Under the pieces are notes generated by a model, which worked only from the letters and a program-made list of their open reading frames with translations, was not told where the DNA came from and did not search any database. A DNA stretch of 64,000 bases from Neptunitalea chrysea (lineage in GTDB: Bacteria; Bacteroidota; Bacteroidia; Flavobacteriales; Flavobacteriaceae): positions 1 to 64,000 of the forward strand of contig NZ_BRVP01000001.1 in NCBI RefSeq assembly GCF_027924145.1. Direction: 5' to 3'. Every line of letters starts with the position of its first letter. The first letter of the stretch is position 1. Shown here piece after piece: positions 8,419-17,870 of this stretch. Both the position numbers and the translations under genes were made by a program.

Positions 8419-9852
8419 TTAAAATTCTGCATTCTTTGGCGTTCTTGGGAAAGGAATAACGTCTCTAATATTAGTCATACCTGTAGCAAACAATACCAAA
8501 CGCTCAAATCCTAAACCAAAACCACTATGTACTGCGGTACCAAATTTTCTTAGGTCTAAGTACCAAGAAAGTTCTTTTTCATCAATACCCATAGCTTTCA
8601 TTTTTTCTACTAACACATCGTAACGTTCTTCTCTTTGCGAACCTCCCACGATTTCACCAATACCAGGGAAAAGAATATCCATAGCTCTTACGGTTTTACC
8701 ATCTTCATTTAAACGCATGTAGAAAGCTTTAATTTTAGCAGGGTAATCAAATAATATTACCGGACACTCAAAGTGCTTTTCTACTAAATAACGCTCATGT
8801 TCACTTTGTAAGTCGGCACCCCATTCTTCAATAAGGTATTCAAATTTTTTCTTTTTATTAGGCTTAGAGTTTCTCAAGATCTCTACTGCTTCTGTATAGC
8901 TAACACGCTTAAAGTTGTTATCAAGAATAAAGTCTATTTTTTCTCTTAACGGCATAGGACTTCTTTCCGTTTGAGGCTTTGTTTTTTCTTCGTCTAATAG
9001 TCGTTTTTCTAAGAAAGCTAAATCATCAGGGCATGTTTCTTTTACGTACGCTAAAACATATTTAATAAAGCTTTCAGCTAAATCCATGTTACCATCTAAT
9101 TCCATAAACGCTACTTCTGGTTCTATCATCCAGAATTCTGCTAAGTGACGCGTAGTGTTAGAGTTTTCTGCTCTAAATGTTGGACCAAAGGTATATACTT
9201 TACCCATTGCCATAGCGTAGGTTTCAGCTTCTAACTGACCAGAAACGGTAAGGTTGGTTTCTTTACCAAAAAAGTCTTCTGTAAAGTCTACATCACCAGC
9301 CTCTGTTAACGGTGGGTTTTTAGCATCTAACGCAGATACTCTAAACATTTCTCCGGCACCTTCGGCATCACTACCTGTAACGATAGGGGTGTTTACATAG
9401 TAAAATCCTTCTTTTTGAAAAAACTGGTGTACCGCAAACGATAGGGCAGAGCGCACACGCATTACTGCACTAAATGTATTGGTACGTACTCTTAAATGAG
9501 CGTTGGCTCTTAAGAATTCTAAAGAGTGTTTTTTAGGCTGAATAGGATATTCTTCCGGATTAGACGCTCCTAATATGATGATTTCTTTTACTTGTATTTC
9601 AAAATTTTGTCCACTTCCTTTACTTGCAACCAGAGTTCCTTTTATTTCTGCAGCAGCACTAGTGGTAATTTTTTTAAGAACTTCCTTATCGGTATTCTCA
9701 AAATCAATAACACACTGAATATTATTTATGGTAGAACCATCGTTCAAAGCAATAAAACGATTAGATCTAAAGGTTCTTACCCATCCTTTAACAACAACAT
9801 CTTGTTGTAATGTACCATTTGTTAGCAGTTCTTTTACGCTATAATTTTTCAT
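8419..9852 (-). CDS. asnS: asparagine--tRNA ligase
   Basis: This enzyme charges tRNA-Asn with asparagine in the cytoplasm. The 477-residue protein has an N-terminal OB-fold anticodon-binding domain (VVVKGWVRTFRSNRF, residues about 18-110) and a class II catalytic core. Motif 2 is around GPTFRAENSNT and motif 3 is GFGLGFERLVLF near the C-terminus. The ending IPFPRTP matches AsnRS rather than AspRS, and the length agrees with bacterial AsnRS. A -7 element on the minus strand (CAAAGATA on the plus strand, 9880-9887) lies 28 bases before the start, and a strong terminator follows, so the gene appears monocistronic. Confidence 0.96.
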   Translation of the reverse strand: MKNYSVKELLTNGTLQQDVVVKGWVRTFRSNRFIALNDGSTINNIQCVIDFENTDKEVLKKITTSAAAEIKGTLVASKGSGQNFEIQVKEIIILGASNPEEYPIQPKKHSLEFLRANAHLRVRTNTFSAVMRVRSALSFAVHQFFQKEGFYYVNTPIVTGSDAEGAGEMFRVSALDAKNPPLTEAGDVDFTEDFFGKETNLTVSGQLEAETYAMAMGKVYTFGPTFRAENSNTTRHLAEFWMIEPEVAFMELDGNMDLAESFIKYVLAYVKETCPDDLAFLEKRLLDEEKTKPQTERSPMPLREKIDFILDNNFKRVSYTEAVEILRNSKPNKKKKFEYLIEEWGADLQSEHERYLVEKHFECPVILFDYPAKIKAFYMRLNEDGKTVRAMDILFPGIGEIVGGSQREERYDVLVEKMKAMGIDEKELSWYLDLRKFGTAVHSGFGLGFERLVLFATGMTNIRDVIPFPRTPKNAEF

Positions 9853-9990
9853 TGTATTATCTATTCATTATACGAAAGACAAAGATAGTTTTTTACTCTA
9901 TTTGTAGAAAATACTAACTGGTTAATTGATAGTTAAGACGAAAAATATTTTAAAAAGACTGATTTTTAGAGGTTAAGTTGAAAAATAAGC

Positions 9991-10022
9991 TTGTAAGATA
10001 TCTAATAACTTTAGTATATTTG
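9991..10022 (+). promoter_or_regulatory. Bacteroidota-type promoter for a candidate small RNA
   Basis: TTG at 9991-9993 and TATATTTG at 10015-10022 are separated by 21 bases, matching the TTG-N17-23-TAnnTTTG consensus of Bacteroidota housekeeping promoters. It points into the gap between asnS and the RND gene, both of which run the other way, so it serves neither. Confidence 0.6.
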
Positions 10023-10027
10023 TTTTC

Positions 10028-10109
10028 ATACTCATGCTTAACGTAGTTAAGTAAAAGTAGGTTTGGGGGTGTAAGGCCTGTTAATTTTATTAACAGGCTT
10101 TATTTTTTT
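10028..10109 (+). ncRNA. candidate small RNA, about 80 nt
   Basis: A plus-strand promoter (9991-10022) is followed at 10076-10109 by an intrinsic terminator, with no coding frame between. The implied RNA of about 80 nt has a small hairpin TTAAC-GTA-GTTAA, a single-stranded purine-rich part (GTAGGTTTGGGGGTGTAAG) and the terminal hairpin. Both neighbouring genes lie on the minus strand, so a plus-strand terminator here has no other obvious purpose. The start is set about six bases after the -7 box and could shift by a few bases. I do not recognise a known RNA family. It could also be a short antisense transcript. Confidence 0.5.
10076..10109 (+). terminator. intrinsic terminator of the candidate small RNA
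   Basis: GCCTGTTAA (10076-10084) pairs perfectly with TTAACAGGC (10090-10098) around a five-base loop and is followed by TTTATTTTTTT. On the minus strand no T run follows the hairpin, so it is directional. Confidence 0.8.
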
Positions 10110-10132
10110 GCTACTAAATATGTTTCTTTTTC

Positions 10133-12568
10133 TTATTTTTTAGTTGGTTCATTTTCAGGTTCTTTCTCCATATCATCATCTCCATCTTCTTCGTCATCAT
10201 GTGTTAGAATATCAATGTTAGGTTCAATAAATTCTTTTTTATTGGCAACACTACGTTCTAAAGATAATAGTAATGTAGGAAGTAATACCAAGTTAGATAA
10301 CATGGCAAATAATAAGGTGAATGAAACGAGTCCTCCTAGCGCCTTTGTTCCGCCAAAACTTGATATCATAAATACAGAGAATCCGAAGAATAGTACTATT
10401 GAGGTATAGAACATACTAACACCACTTTCTCTAAGAGCTGCAAAGACCGATTTTTTAATCTTCCAGTTGTTTAATTTAAGTTCTTGTCTGTATTTGGCAA
10501 GAAAGTGAATAGTGTCATCTACCGATATACCAAAGGCAATACTAAAAACTAATATCGTTGAAGGTTTAAGAGGAATGCCTAGATACCCCATCATACCACC
10601 GGTAATTAATAATGGTAAAATATTGGGTATTAGCGATACAATAATCATTTTAAACGACCTGAACATATAGGCCATTAATAGTGAGATAAGGAAAATTGCC
10701 AAAGCAAGTGAAACAATCAAGTTGTTTATGAGGTAATTGGTTCCTTTAGTGAACATATATGCTTTACCTGTTACGGTAACGGTGTATCTGTCTGCAGGGA
10801 ATAATTTATCAATTTTGGTTTTTAAATCGTCTTCAATTTTCTCCATTTCATCGGTGCCAATATCTTTCATAAAGGTAGTAATACGAGCAACTTGGCCATC
10901 TTCACCTACAAAGTTAGAAAGTACGTTGCCTTGTACTCCTCCATTTTTTAGGTAGGCAAGTATAAATGAATTTTCTTGAGAGGTAGGTAGATCGTAATAT
11001 TTAGGATTACCATTATAAAATGCCTGTTTTATATACTTGGCTAAATTAACAACCGATAAAGGTTGTGATAGGTGAGGAGTTTCTTCTATAAGTTTTTGAA
11101 GCTCTTCCATTCTTCTAAGTGTAGGAAGCTTCATAACACCATTCTTTCTTTTGGTATCAATCATTATTTCAAGTGGCATGATACCATCAAATTCTTTCTC
11201 AAAAAACTTAATATCTTTAAAGAAGGAGGCGCTTTTAGGCATGTCTTCAATAATACTACCCGAAACACGTATTTTATAAATACCAATAATACTAGCAGTT
11301 AATAACATTACTGCAGCAATATATACAGAGATTCTTCTATTTTTTACAAGATGTTCTAGCCAGCTCACAAAGCCTTCTACCCATTTACTGTTTAAGTGCT
11401 TTAGGTGTTTAGTTTTTGGCTTAGCCATAAAACTATAGATAATAGGAATTATGGTTAATGATAATAAGAAGATAGCTAAAATATTTATAGAGGCTACAAT
11501 ACCAAATTCTTTCAGTAGCTTACTTTCGGTAATAATAAACGTTGCAAAACCTGCTGCTGTAGTAGCATTGGTCATTAATGTGGCATTACCTACCTTGCTA
11601 ATTACGCGTTGTAAAGCTTTTGCTTGATTGTTGTGTTTTTGATATTCTTGCTGGTATTTATTAATTAAGAAAATACAGTTAGGAATTCCAATTACAATAA
11701 TTAGTGGAGGAATAATTGCTGTTAATACAGTAATTTTATAGTTAAGGAGACCTAAAATACCAAATGCCCACATTACTCCAAAAATTACTACCACCATAGA
11801 AATAAAGGTGGCTCTAAACGACCGGAAAAATAAGAAAAAGATGAGCGATGTTACGCCTAAAGCAGCTATGATAAATAGGCTTATTTCATCAATAATGTTT
11901 TGAGAGTTTAGGGTACGTATGTAAGGCATACCGGAGGTACGAACATCTAAGTCAGTTTCGTTCTCGAAGTTTTCAATTAACGGAATAAAATCATTGAAAA
12001 TAAAGTCTTTTCTAACCGAGGTATTTACAATTTCTTTATCCATGTAAACAACACTTCTTAGGGTGCGGTCTTCTTTATTGAATAAAAGTTTATTATAAAA
12101 AGGAAGTTTATTGAATAACTTGTCGGTAATACTATCTAGTTGTGATTGGTTTTTAATAGTTCCTTTAGATAGGGGTTTTAGCTCAAACTTCTGTTTCTCT
12201 ACATTCTTTTTAATCGTCTGTAGGTTCTCGGTAGACATTACTAATGTGGTTTCCGGTAGTGCTTGTAACTGTCTGTTAAGGCGGTTCCAAGCATTAAATT
12301 TTTCCGGGGTAAAGAGTGTGCTGTCTTTTACAGCCAGTACAATAAGGTTTCCTTCTTCACCAAAAATGTCTAGAAATTTGTTGTATTGTATATTTACAGT
12401 GTCATGATCAGGTAACAAGTTTGCCTCTGTATAAGTGAATCGCATGTTTTTCCATTTCGATCCAAGAAAAACAGTCATACCTATAATTATACAGATAACA
12501 AGAATTCTATTTCTAAGTAATTTTCCAGCTAAAAAATTCCAAAAGCCAGAGTACTTTTTCTTCGCCAT
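10133..12568 (-). CDS. RND/MMPL-type membrane exporter
   Basis: The 811-residue protein has the two-fold design of RND/MMPL transporters. It has an N-terminal helix (about 20-40), a large extracytoplasmic domain (about 45-235), a bundle of about five helices (240-400), a second extracytoplasmic domain (about 445-635) and a second helix bundle (640-785). Conserved segments include GIPNCIFLINKYQQE in the first half and AFGISVDDTIHFLAKYRQEL in the second; the Asp pair in VDDT is typical of proton-coupled members. The cytoplasmic tail is highly acidic. The substrate is unknown; relatives export lipids, hopanoids or other hydrophobic compounds. A -7 element (CAAAGTTA on the plus strand, 12588-12595) lies 20 bases upstream. 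No adaptor or outer-membrane partner is adjacent. Confidence 0.85.
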   Translation of the reverse strand: MAKKKYSGFWNFLAGKLLRNRILVICIIIGMTVFLGSKWKNMRFTYTEANLLPDHDTVNIQYNKFLDIFGEEGNLIVLAVKDSTLFTPEKFNAWNRLNRQLQALPETTLVMSTENLQTIKKNVEKQKFELKPLSKGTIKNQSQLDSITDKLFNKLPFYNKLLFNKEDRTLRSVVYMDKEIVNTSVRKDFIFNDFIPLIENFENETDLDVRTSGMPYIRTLNSQNIIDEISLFIIAALGVTSLIFFLFFRSFRATFISMVVVIFGVMWAFGILGLLNYKITVLTAIIPPLIIVIGIPNCIFLINKYQQEYQKHNNQAKALQRVISKVGNATLMTNATTAAGFATFIITESKLLKEFGIVASINILAIFLLSLTIIPIIYSFMAKPKTKHLKHLNSKWVEGFVSWLEHLVKNRRISVYIAAVMLLTASIIGIYKIRVSGSIIEDMPKSASFFKDIKFFEKEFDGIMPLEIMIDTKRKNGVMKLPTLRRMEELQKLIEETPHLSQPLSVVNLAKYIKQAFYNGNPKYYDLPTSQENSFILAYLKNGGVQGNVLSNFVGEDGQVARITTFMKDIGTDEMEKIEDDLKTKIDKLFPADRYTVTVTGKAYMFTKGTNYLINNLIVSLALAIFLISLLMAYMFRSFKMIIVSLIPNILPLLITGGMMGYLGIPLKPSTILVFSIAFGISVDDTIHFLAKYRQELKLNNWKIKKSVFAALRESGVSMFYTSIVLFFGFSVFMISSFGGTKALGGLVSFTLLFAMLSNLVLLPTLLLSLERSVANKKEFIEPNIDILTHDDEEDGDDDMEKEPENEPTKK

Positions 12569-12696
12569 GATTTAATTTTAAGAGTGGCAAAGTTAGCTAA
12601 ATAATAAATTTTAGAAAGGGTAGAGGCTTTAAAATACTGCTAAGATTTCTTTGATAATCTAGATTTAATAGATCAAAAGGTATTCTGGTTATTGGG

Positions 12697-15216
12697 TTAT
12701 AGGTTAAGTTTAAACGTATAAGTGAATTTAAATGAAATGTTGTCGTCAAAACGGGCTAAATGATAAGGTCCATATCGATAGGCAGCACTTATTCCAAAAC
12801 CTGAAATAACATTGTTTAATTCGAGTCCGCTTTCATAATATCCTTTATCCATTTTTTTAGAAGTAATAAAACGATGTTTTTCTAAATGGTCAATATCTCC
12901 TATGGCAAATTTTGAGAAGAGCGTTAATTGTGGCTTTATCTTGCGACTAATTTTAAAGGGGATAAAATCATGCCTACCCATCATAGTAATATATTTATCT
13001 GAGTAAAATTCATTAAAATACATCGTCTCAAAATTGTCTAGACCAGCCACCGAAAAACGTCGCATAATACTAGCTTTATTCGGGTTGTTAGGGTTGGTAT
13101 GAAAAAGTTCAGTAATAGGTAATTCTCCAAGAGCTAATCCGCCTTTAAATGTAAAGGTTGTTTTTCCTTTTTCTAAGGGTTGTAACTCGTAGTGCGCTCT
13201 AAAGTTAAGTTTGGTATAATGGAAATCTCCGTTTAGAAAACCGGCAAACCCTTGCTGAACTTGAAATGTAAACGTAGGAAAGCCTCTTTCTATTTGAGAG
13301 AAACCATCGGGGGTTAACATAAATCTACTAAATGGTTGGTAGCTTAATGCTGCTGTGGCTTCAGTAGTGGTGAACTCATGAAAAGTTTCTCCTTTATTTA
13401 TATATGAATACGCATAAGTTGGATCGATATTACTTTTCTCAAGTTGTACTTTAATTCGTGCTTTAGAAGTAATGTTGTGAGCTATATTAACATTAAGACT
13501 TTGGCTTCTTTGAAATGTTTCAATATTAAAAAGACGCGGTTGAAAAACATAAAATGCTCTTCCGTCTGTAATAAAGTTGTGGTTACCGGTTTCTACTAAA
13601 TCATCGGTATACATAAATCCTACCCAAGTATTGGTAAATTTATGCAGCCTGGCATCGGCTCCTATACTGTACTTTGCCTTTTTATCTTTGGTTCCGTAAA
13701 CACTATAGCCATGAATCTTATACTTGGTAGAGAACGTTTTATTGGTAGTAGCTCCCATACCCATTCTAAAACCTTCGTAGCTGTTGTACTTTAGGAGGTA
13801 ACGTAAATCGAGGTCTATATATTTTGTGGGTAAATAACCATTAGTGATTTTTAAAAAGAAATTGATTTTATTTTTAAAGTCGTTGGCTTTTCCTAAGCTG
13901 TCAATATACCTATAAGTTTCGGTGCCTCTTGCGGTAAGGCTGTCTGTTCTGTAAGTATTCCAAAACGTTTCGTTTCTATTAAAGGCGTTATCATCATAAG
14001 CAATTTCTAATCCTCGCCCTTTAATTTCTACAGGAGTATTTATGCTAATATTTGAATTCTGCTCTTTTAAAATCATTTGGATGGCTTCGGAGTCATCTTT
14101 ATTGTCGGTTCTAACAACAGTACTATCGTTTTTAAAGCCATCATCATTAATTGTAATACGTCTTCCAAATAAGCTTACTGCTTGGTCTGTTTCCCCTTTT
14201 TTAACAATTAACTCTTTCTTCTCAGGAAACCAGATGTTTTCTTTAGGTAAGTAAGTAAATGTTTGTTTGGCATTAACGTTAATGCTTCCTTTTAATTGAG
14301 CGATTCCTTTTTGTATAGCAAATGTTTGGGTGTCAATGTACAATACTCCTTGTAGGCCGGCAATGTCATCTTGAGCTTTGGGTTTATAATAAACAACGTA
14401 GCATGAATGGTTATTGGTGCTTAGTGTGTCTAAAATTTTATACTTGTACTCTTTTGGAGCATTATTAGAAATGGGGCCTGTGTAGGGAGTGCCAAAAATA
14501 GTATAGATGTCATCGTAAAAAGAAAATGATTGCATTTGAATAGCCATTACCTGATAAATGGGTTGGTCGAAACCTGCCATACGGTTGGCTAGCACGTTTT
14601 CTCGTTTACCTTTACTTTGATTGAATTTGAATTCTGATATTTTCTCAGTAATGTATAAATGTGATTTTTCTAATCGTTGTTTCAAATCATAGTCGCTAGA
14701 GTCTATATAGGCAAGATTCTTTTTACCGTCTTTTATAGTGTAAACCGTATCTATGGTGCTCGAAATAGAGTCGGGGTTTGCTGTAACCAAAAGTTTACAA
14801 TAAGATTGAAATTTGAAACTTTCTAGTGCTTTTTCAGGATTGTTATATTTTTTGTTAGCAATGGTTTGCTGTATAATTTTAAGTGCAGAGCTATCTATAG
14901 CAGATACAGTTATTTCTTTTAGGTTCTGAACATTCTCTAGCAACGCTACGTTTAAATAGGTTTGCTTTGGTGTTATATGCACTGTTTTAGTAGTGTAACC
15001 AATATAGCTAAATGTGAGGGTTTTAATGGAGTCCTTTTGTTTTATGGTAAAATATCCATCTCTATTGGTAATGGTTCCTGTACCATTTTCTGAGACAACA
15101 TTGGCAAATGGCAGGGGTTCTTGTGATTTTTCGTTCGTTAAAACACCAGACACCTGATATTGTGCCATCATAGTTGTGGACCAAAATAAAAAAACAAAAG
15201 TTAAGAACTTATGCAT
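12697..15216 (-). CDS. DUF5686 / carboxypeptidase-like regulatory domain outer-membrane protein
   Basis: The 839-residue protein has a signal peptide (cleavage after MMAQ, near residue 19) and an N-terminal carboxypeptidase-regulatory-like beta-sandwich (about 20-105, with GTITNRDGYFTIK and FSYIGYTTKTV). A mixed region follows, then a long C-terminal stretch of amphipathic strands ending FKFTYTFKLNL, as expected for an outer-membrane barrel. This architecture is the DUF5686 family, found mainly in Bacteroidota and of unknown molecular role; SusC-like receptors share only the N-terminal domain. It starts after the terminator of frr and is probably transcribed alone. A short relic at 56903-57016 resembles its C-terminus. 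Confidence 0.85.
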   Translation of the reverse strand: MHKFLTFVFLFWSTTMMAQYQVSGVLTNEKSQEPLPFANVVSENGTGTITNRDGYFTIKQKDSIKTLTFSYIGYTTKTVHITPKQTYLNVALLENVQNLKEITVSAIDSSALKIIQQTIANKKYNNPEKALESFKFQSYCKLLVTANPDSISSTIDTVYTIKDGKKNLAYIDSSDYDLKQRLEKSHLYITEKISEFKFNQSKGKRENVLANRMAGFDQPIYQVMAIQMQSFSFYDDIYTIFGTPYTGPISNNAPKEYKYKILDTLSTNNHSCYVVYYKPKAQDDIAGLQGVLYIDTQTFAIQKGIAQLKGSINVNAKQTFTYLPKENIWFPEKKELIVKKGETDQAVSLFGRRITINDDGFKNDSTVVRTDNKDDSEAIQMILKEQNSNISINTPVEIKGRGLEIAYDDNAFNRNETFWNTYRTDSLTARGTETYRYIDSLGKANDFKNKINFFLKITNGYLPTKYIDLDLRYLLKYNSYEGFRMGMGATTNKTFSTKYKIHGYSVYGTKDKKAKYSIGADARLHKFTNTWVGFMYTDDLVETGNHNFITDGRAFYVFQPRLFNIETFQRSQSLNVNIAHNITSKARIKVQLEKSNIDPTYAYSYINKGETFHEFTTTEATAALSYQPFSRFMLTPDGFSQIERGFPTFTFQVQQGFAGFLNGDFHYTKLNFRAHYELQPLEKGKTTFTFKGGLALGELPITELFHTNPNNPNKASIMRRFSVAGLDNFETMYFNEFYSDKYITMMGRHDFIPFKISRKIKPQLTLFSKFAIGDIDHLEKHRFITSKKMDKGYYESGLELNNVISGFGISAAYRYGPYHLARFDDNISFKFTYTFKLNL

Positions 15217-15267
15217 AAAACTAACGTCAATTCTAGGGGTTCGGGGAATATAGATATAATAACGAAC

Positions 15268-15298
15268 AAAAGCGACTTTTATGTTTAAAGTCGCTTTT
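15268..15298 (-). terminator. rho-independent terminator after frr
   Basis: AAAAGCGACTTT and AAAGTCGCTTTT form a 12-bp stem around a short loop. The symmetrical A/T ends would allow termination in both directions, and it closes the pyrH-frr unit on the minus strand. Confidence 0.85.
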
Positions 15299-15326
15299 AT
15301 TTAATAAATTATTAAGATTTTAAAGC

Positions 15327-15881
15327 TTAAACTGTTAAAATCTCTTTTTCTTTAAGAACTAATAATTCGTCTGATTTTTTAATGTAAGTGTCGGTAAGTC
15401 CTTGAATGTCTACTTCGGCATTTTTCTTAAGGTCTTCTGAAGCATCTAATTTTTTAACTTCTTTATTACCGTCTTGTCTGGCACTTCTAATACTAACTTT
15501 AGCATCATCGGTAGCAGCTTTAGCTTGTTTTACCAATTCTTTTCTTCTTTCCTCTGTTAACGGTGGAACATTAATAATAATAAGGTCACCATTGTTCATG
15601 GGGTTAAAACCAAGATTGGCTATCATAATTGCTTTTTCTATTGGTTGTAACATGGCTTTTTCCCATGGTTGAACACTAATAGTACGAGCATCGGGAGTGT
15701 TTACATTGGCAACCTGAGCAAGAGGTGTCATGGTTCCGTAGTAATCTACAAATACGCTACCTAGCATGGCAGGGCTTGCTTTACCTGCTCTAATATTAGT
15801 AAATTCTTTTTCAAGGTGATTAAGTGCTCCTTCCATTGATTCTTTGGCACTATCTAGTATAAAGTCAATTTCCTCGTTCAT
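15327..15881 (-). CDS. frr: ribosome recycling factor
   Basis: RRF works with EF-G to split post-termination ribosomes. The 184-residue protein has the family's usual length and fold: a long coiled-coil domain formed by the N-terminal and C-terminal helices, and a small beta domain in between. Conserved segments include FTNIRAGKASPAML, VNTPDARTISVQPWEK, NLGFNPMNNGD and PPLTEERRKELVKQAK. It lies 21 bases downstream of pyrH, a very widespread pairing, and is followed by a strong terminator. Confidence 0.97.
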   Translation of the reverse strand: MNEEIDFILDSAKESMEGALNHLEKEFTNIRAGKASPAMLGSVFVDYYGTMTPLAQVANVNTPDARTISVQPWEKAMLQPIEKAIMIANLGFNPMNNGDLIIINVPPLTEERRKELVKQAKAATDDAKVSIRSARQDGNKEVKKLDASEDLKKNAEVDIQGLTDTYIKKSDELLVLKEKEILTV

Positions 15882-15902
15882 ATAATCCTACATTTAAGAA
15901 TT

Positions 15903-16610
15903 TTATAAATTTACTTTTGTTCCTATATTTTCTCCTTCCATCACTTTAAGTAAATTACCTTGTGTGTTCATGTCAAAAACAATTATAGGTAATTCATTCT
16001 CCTGACTTAATGTAAAGGCTGTAGTGTCCATAACCTTAAGCCCTTTTTTAAGTACATCGTCAAAAGAAATAAAGTCAAATTTAGTGGCAGATTTATCTTT
16101 TTCAGGATCTGCAGTGTAAATACCATCTACACGGGTTCCTTTTAAAATAACATCAGCTTCTATTTCTATAGCTCTTAGAACTGCAGCAGAGTCGGTTGTG
16201 AAGTAAGGATTTCCAGTACCTCCTCCAAAAATAACAACACGTCCTTTTTCTAAATGTCTCACTGCTCTTCTTCTAATAAACGGTTCTGCAACCTCGTTTA
16301 TTTTAATAGCCGATTGTAATCGGGTTTCTATTCCGGCATCTTCAAGTGCACTTTGTAATGCCAAACCGTTTATAACGGTTGCAAGCATACCCATGTGATC
16401 TCCCTGAACTCTATCCATACCATTACTAGCTCCGGCCAAACCTCTAAAGATGTTACCGCCGCCAATAACTATAGCTACCTGAATACCTTTGTCTACTATT
16501 TGTTTAACTTCTTGTGCATACTCTGAAAGTCTTTTTGGGTCTATTCCGTATTGTTTTTCGCCCATAAGCGCTTCCCCGCTTAATTTGAGAAGGATTCTTG
16601 TGTATTGCAT
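15903..16610 (-). CDS. pyrH: UMP kinase
   Basis: This bacterial UMP kinase of the amino-acid-kinase fold phosphorylates UMP to UDP in pyrimidine nucleotide synthesis. At 235 residues it has the family's normal length. Visible motifs are the N-terminal [10 protein letters not shown], the Gly-rich [26 protein letters not shown] for nucleotide binding and [14 protein letters not shown]. It starts the pyrH-frr pair; a terminator after tsf (16907-16940) isolates it from the ribosomal genes upstream. Confidence 0.97.
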   Translation of the reverse strand: MQYTRILLKLSGEALMGEKQYGIDPKRLSEYAQEVKQIVDKGIQVAIVIGGGNIFRGLAGASNGMDRVQGDHMGMLATVINGLALQSALEDAGIETRLQSAIKINEVAEPFIRRRAVRHLEKGRVVIFGGGTGNPYFTTDSAAVLRAIEIEADVILKGTRVDGIYTADPEKDKSATKFDFISFDDVLKKGLKVMDTTAFTLSQENELPIIVFDMNTQGNLLKVMEGENIGTKVNL

Positions 16611-16650
16611 TTTTTTTAGAATGTGTTGTAAGAGTTTTAATAAACTGTGT

Positions 16651-16658
16651 CAAAGGTA
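16651..16658 (-). promoter_or_regulatory. possible -7 element for pyrH-frr
   Basis: CAAAGGTA on the plus strand reads TACCTTTG on the minus strand and fits TAnnTTTG, 41 bases before the pyrH start. No TTG lies at the right distance, so the promoter is only partly supported. The remaining bases between here and the tsf terminator show nothing else I can name. Confidence 0.4.
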
Positions 16659-16906
16659 ATGAAAAATATTAATGTTAAAAATAGTTATCTATTCTTAAAA
16701 TTTTAATTAATCGGTTAAAATGAAGCTAAGATATTGTGCTGTGTTGTGATTGATTTTGACGTTTATTAAATGAAGAGGAGGTAATTGTTTGTGTTAGTTT
16801 TTGTTGTGGGACACGATTAGCTGATTGTTTTTTGTGTGAATTCTTATAGAAATTGATAGCGTTAGCATTTGTTATAACCTATATAAGAATTTAAATATAC
16901 TGTAAT

Positions 16907-16940
16907 AAAAAAGCCGATTGTGTACACAATCGGCTTTTTT
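16907..16940 (-). terminator. bidirectional terminator after tsf
   Basis: AAAAAAGCCGATTGTG (16907-16922) is the exact reverse complement of 16925-16940 around a TA centre. It is a perfect 16-bp palindrome with A and T runs at the ends. It ends the rplM-rpsI-rpsB-tsf transcript. Confidence 0.9.
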
Positions 16941-16962
16941 TATATGGTAAGAGTGTTTTAGA

Positions 16963-17787
16963 TTATCCTAAAGCAACTCTTTTAAATCCAGTAACTGTAA
17001 GGTCAGCGCTAACAGATTTTACATACTGAGCAACACTAACTTTAGAATCTTTAATAAAAGACTGGTTAACTAAAGTGTTATCTTTAAAGAAACGGTTTAA
17101 TTTACCTTTAGCGATGTTGTCTAACATAGCTTCTGGTTTTCCTTCTTGTCTTAATTGCTCTTTAGCAATTTCGATTTCTTTATCGATAGTCTCTTGGTTA
17201 ACTTCGCTTTCGTTTAATGCTACAGGGTTCATAGCGGCAGCCTGCATAGCTACATCTTTAGCAGCTTCTTCAGCTCCTTCTACATTAGCAGATAAACTAA
17301 CAATAGTAGCAATTTTGTTACCAGCGTGGATATATCCACCAACAAATTGAGCTTCTAATTTTTCAAAAGCACCAATTTCAATTTTCTCACCAATAACACC
17401 AGTTTGCTCAACAAGTTTGTCGGCAACTGTCATACCGTTATAATCTAAAGCTAAAAGATCTTCTTTAGTAGCAGCGCTAACTGCTAATTCAGCTAAGTCA
17501 TTAGCTAGAGCTATGAAAGATTCGTTTTTAGCAACGAAGTCTGTTTCACAGTTTAAAGAAATGATAGCTCCGGTAGTTTTAGCTTCGTTGATTTTAGCTA
17601 TAACAGCACCTTCAGAAGAATCTCTGTCTGCTCTTTTAGCAGCAACTTTCTGTCCTTTTTTACGAAGAACTTCAATTGCTTTATCAAAATCACCTTCAGC
17701 TTCAACCAATGCTTTTTTGCAGTCCATCATACCTGCACCGGTAGCTTTTCTTAATTTGTTTACTTCAGCGGCTGTGATATTTGCCAT
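16963..17787 (-). CDS. tsf: translation elongation factor Ts
   Basis: EF-Ts is the nucleotide-exchange factor for EF-Tu. The 274-residue protein begins with the UBA-like domain (VNKLRKATGAGMMDCKKAL), followed by the TDFVAKN motif (CETDFVAKNESF) that contacts EF-Tu, the core domain (YIHAGNKIATIV, MQAAAMNP) and the C-terminal module. It lies 83 bases after rpsB, a gap that holds a striking 14-bp inverted repeat, and is followed by a perfect terminator. Length and gene order are normal for Bacteroidota. Confidence 0.97.
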   Translation of the reverse strand: MANITAAEVNKLRKATGAGMMDCKKALVEAEGDFDKAIEVLRKKGQKVAAKRADRDSSEGAVIAKINEAKTTGAIISLNCETDFVAKNESFIALANDLAELAVSAATKEDLLALDYNGMTVADKLVEQTGVIGEKIEIGAFEKLEAQFVGGYIHAGNKIATIVSLSANVEGAEEAAKDVAMQAAAMNPVALNESEVNQETIDKEIEIAKEQLRQEGKPEAMLDNIAKGKLNRFFKDNTLVNQSFIKDSKVSVAQYVKSVSADLTVTGFKRVALG

Positions 17788-17804
17788 GATTATAGTAGTT
17801 TTTT

Positions 17805-17859
17805 TAAAGTCTGTACAAAAATCAGTTTTATAGATTACCTGTTAGTTGTACAGACTTTA
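17805..17859 (-). promoter_or_regulatory. 14-bp inverted repeat between rpsB and tsf
   Basis: TAAAGTCTGTACAA (17805-17818) and TTGTACAGACTTTA (17846-17859) are exact reverse complements separated by 27 bases. In the rpsB-tsf mRNA this forms a strong stem. On the minus strand it is followed by A rather than T, so it is not a standard terminator. It could tune the rpsB to tsf ratio by processing or partial attenuation; this is inference. Confidence 0.6.
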
Positions 17860-17870
17860 TGAAATTGTTA

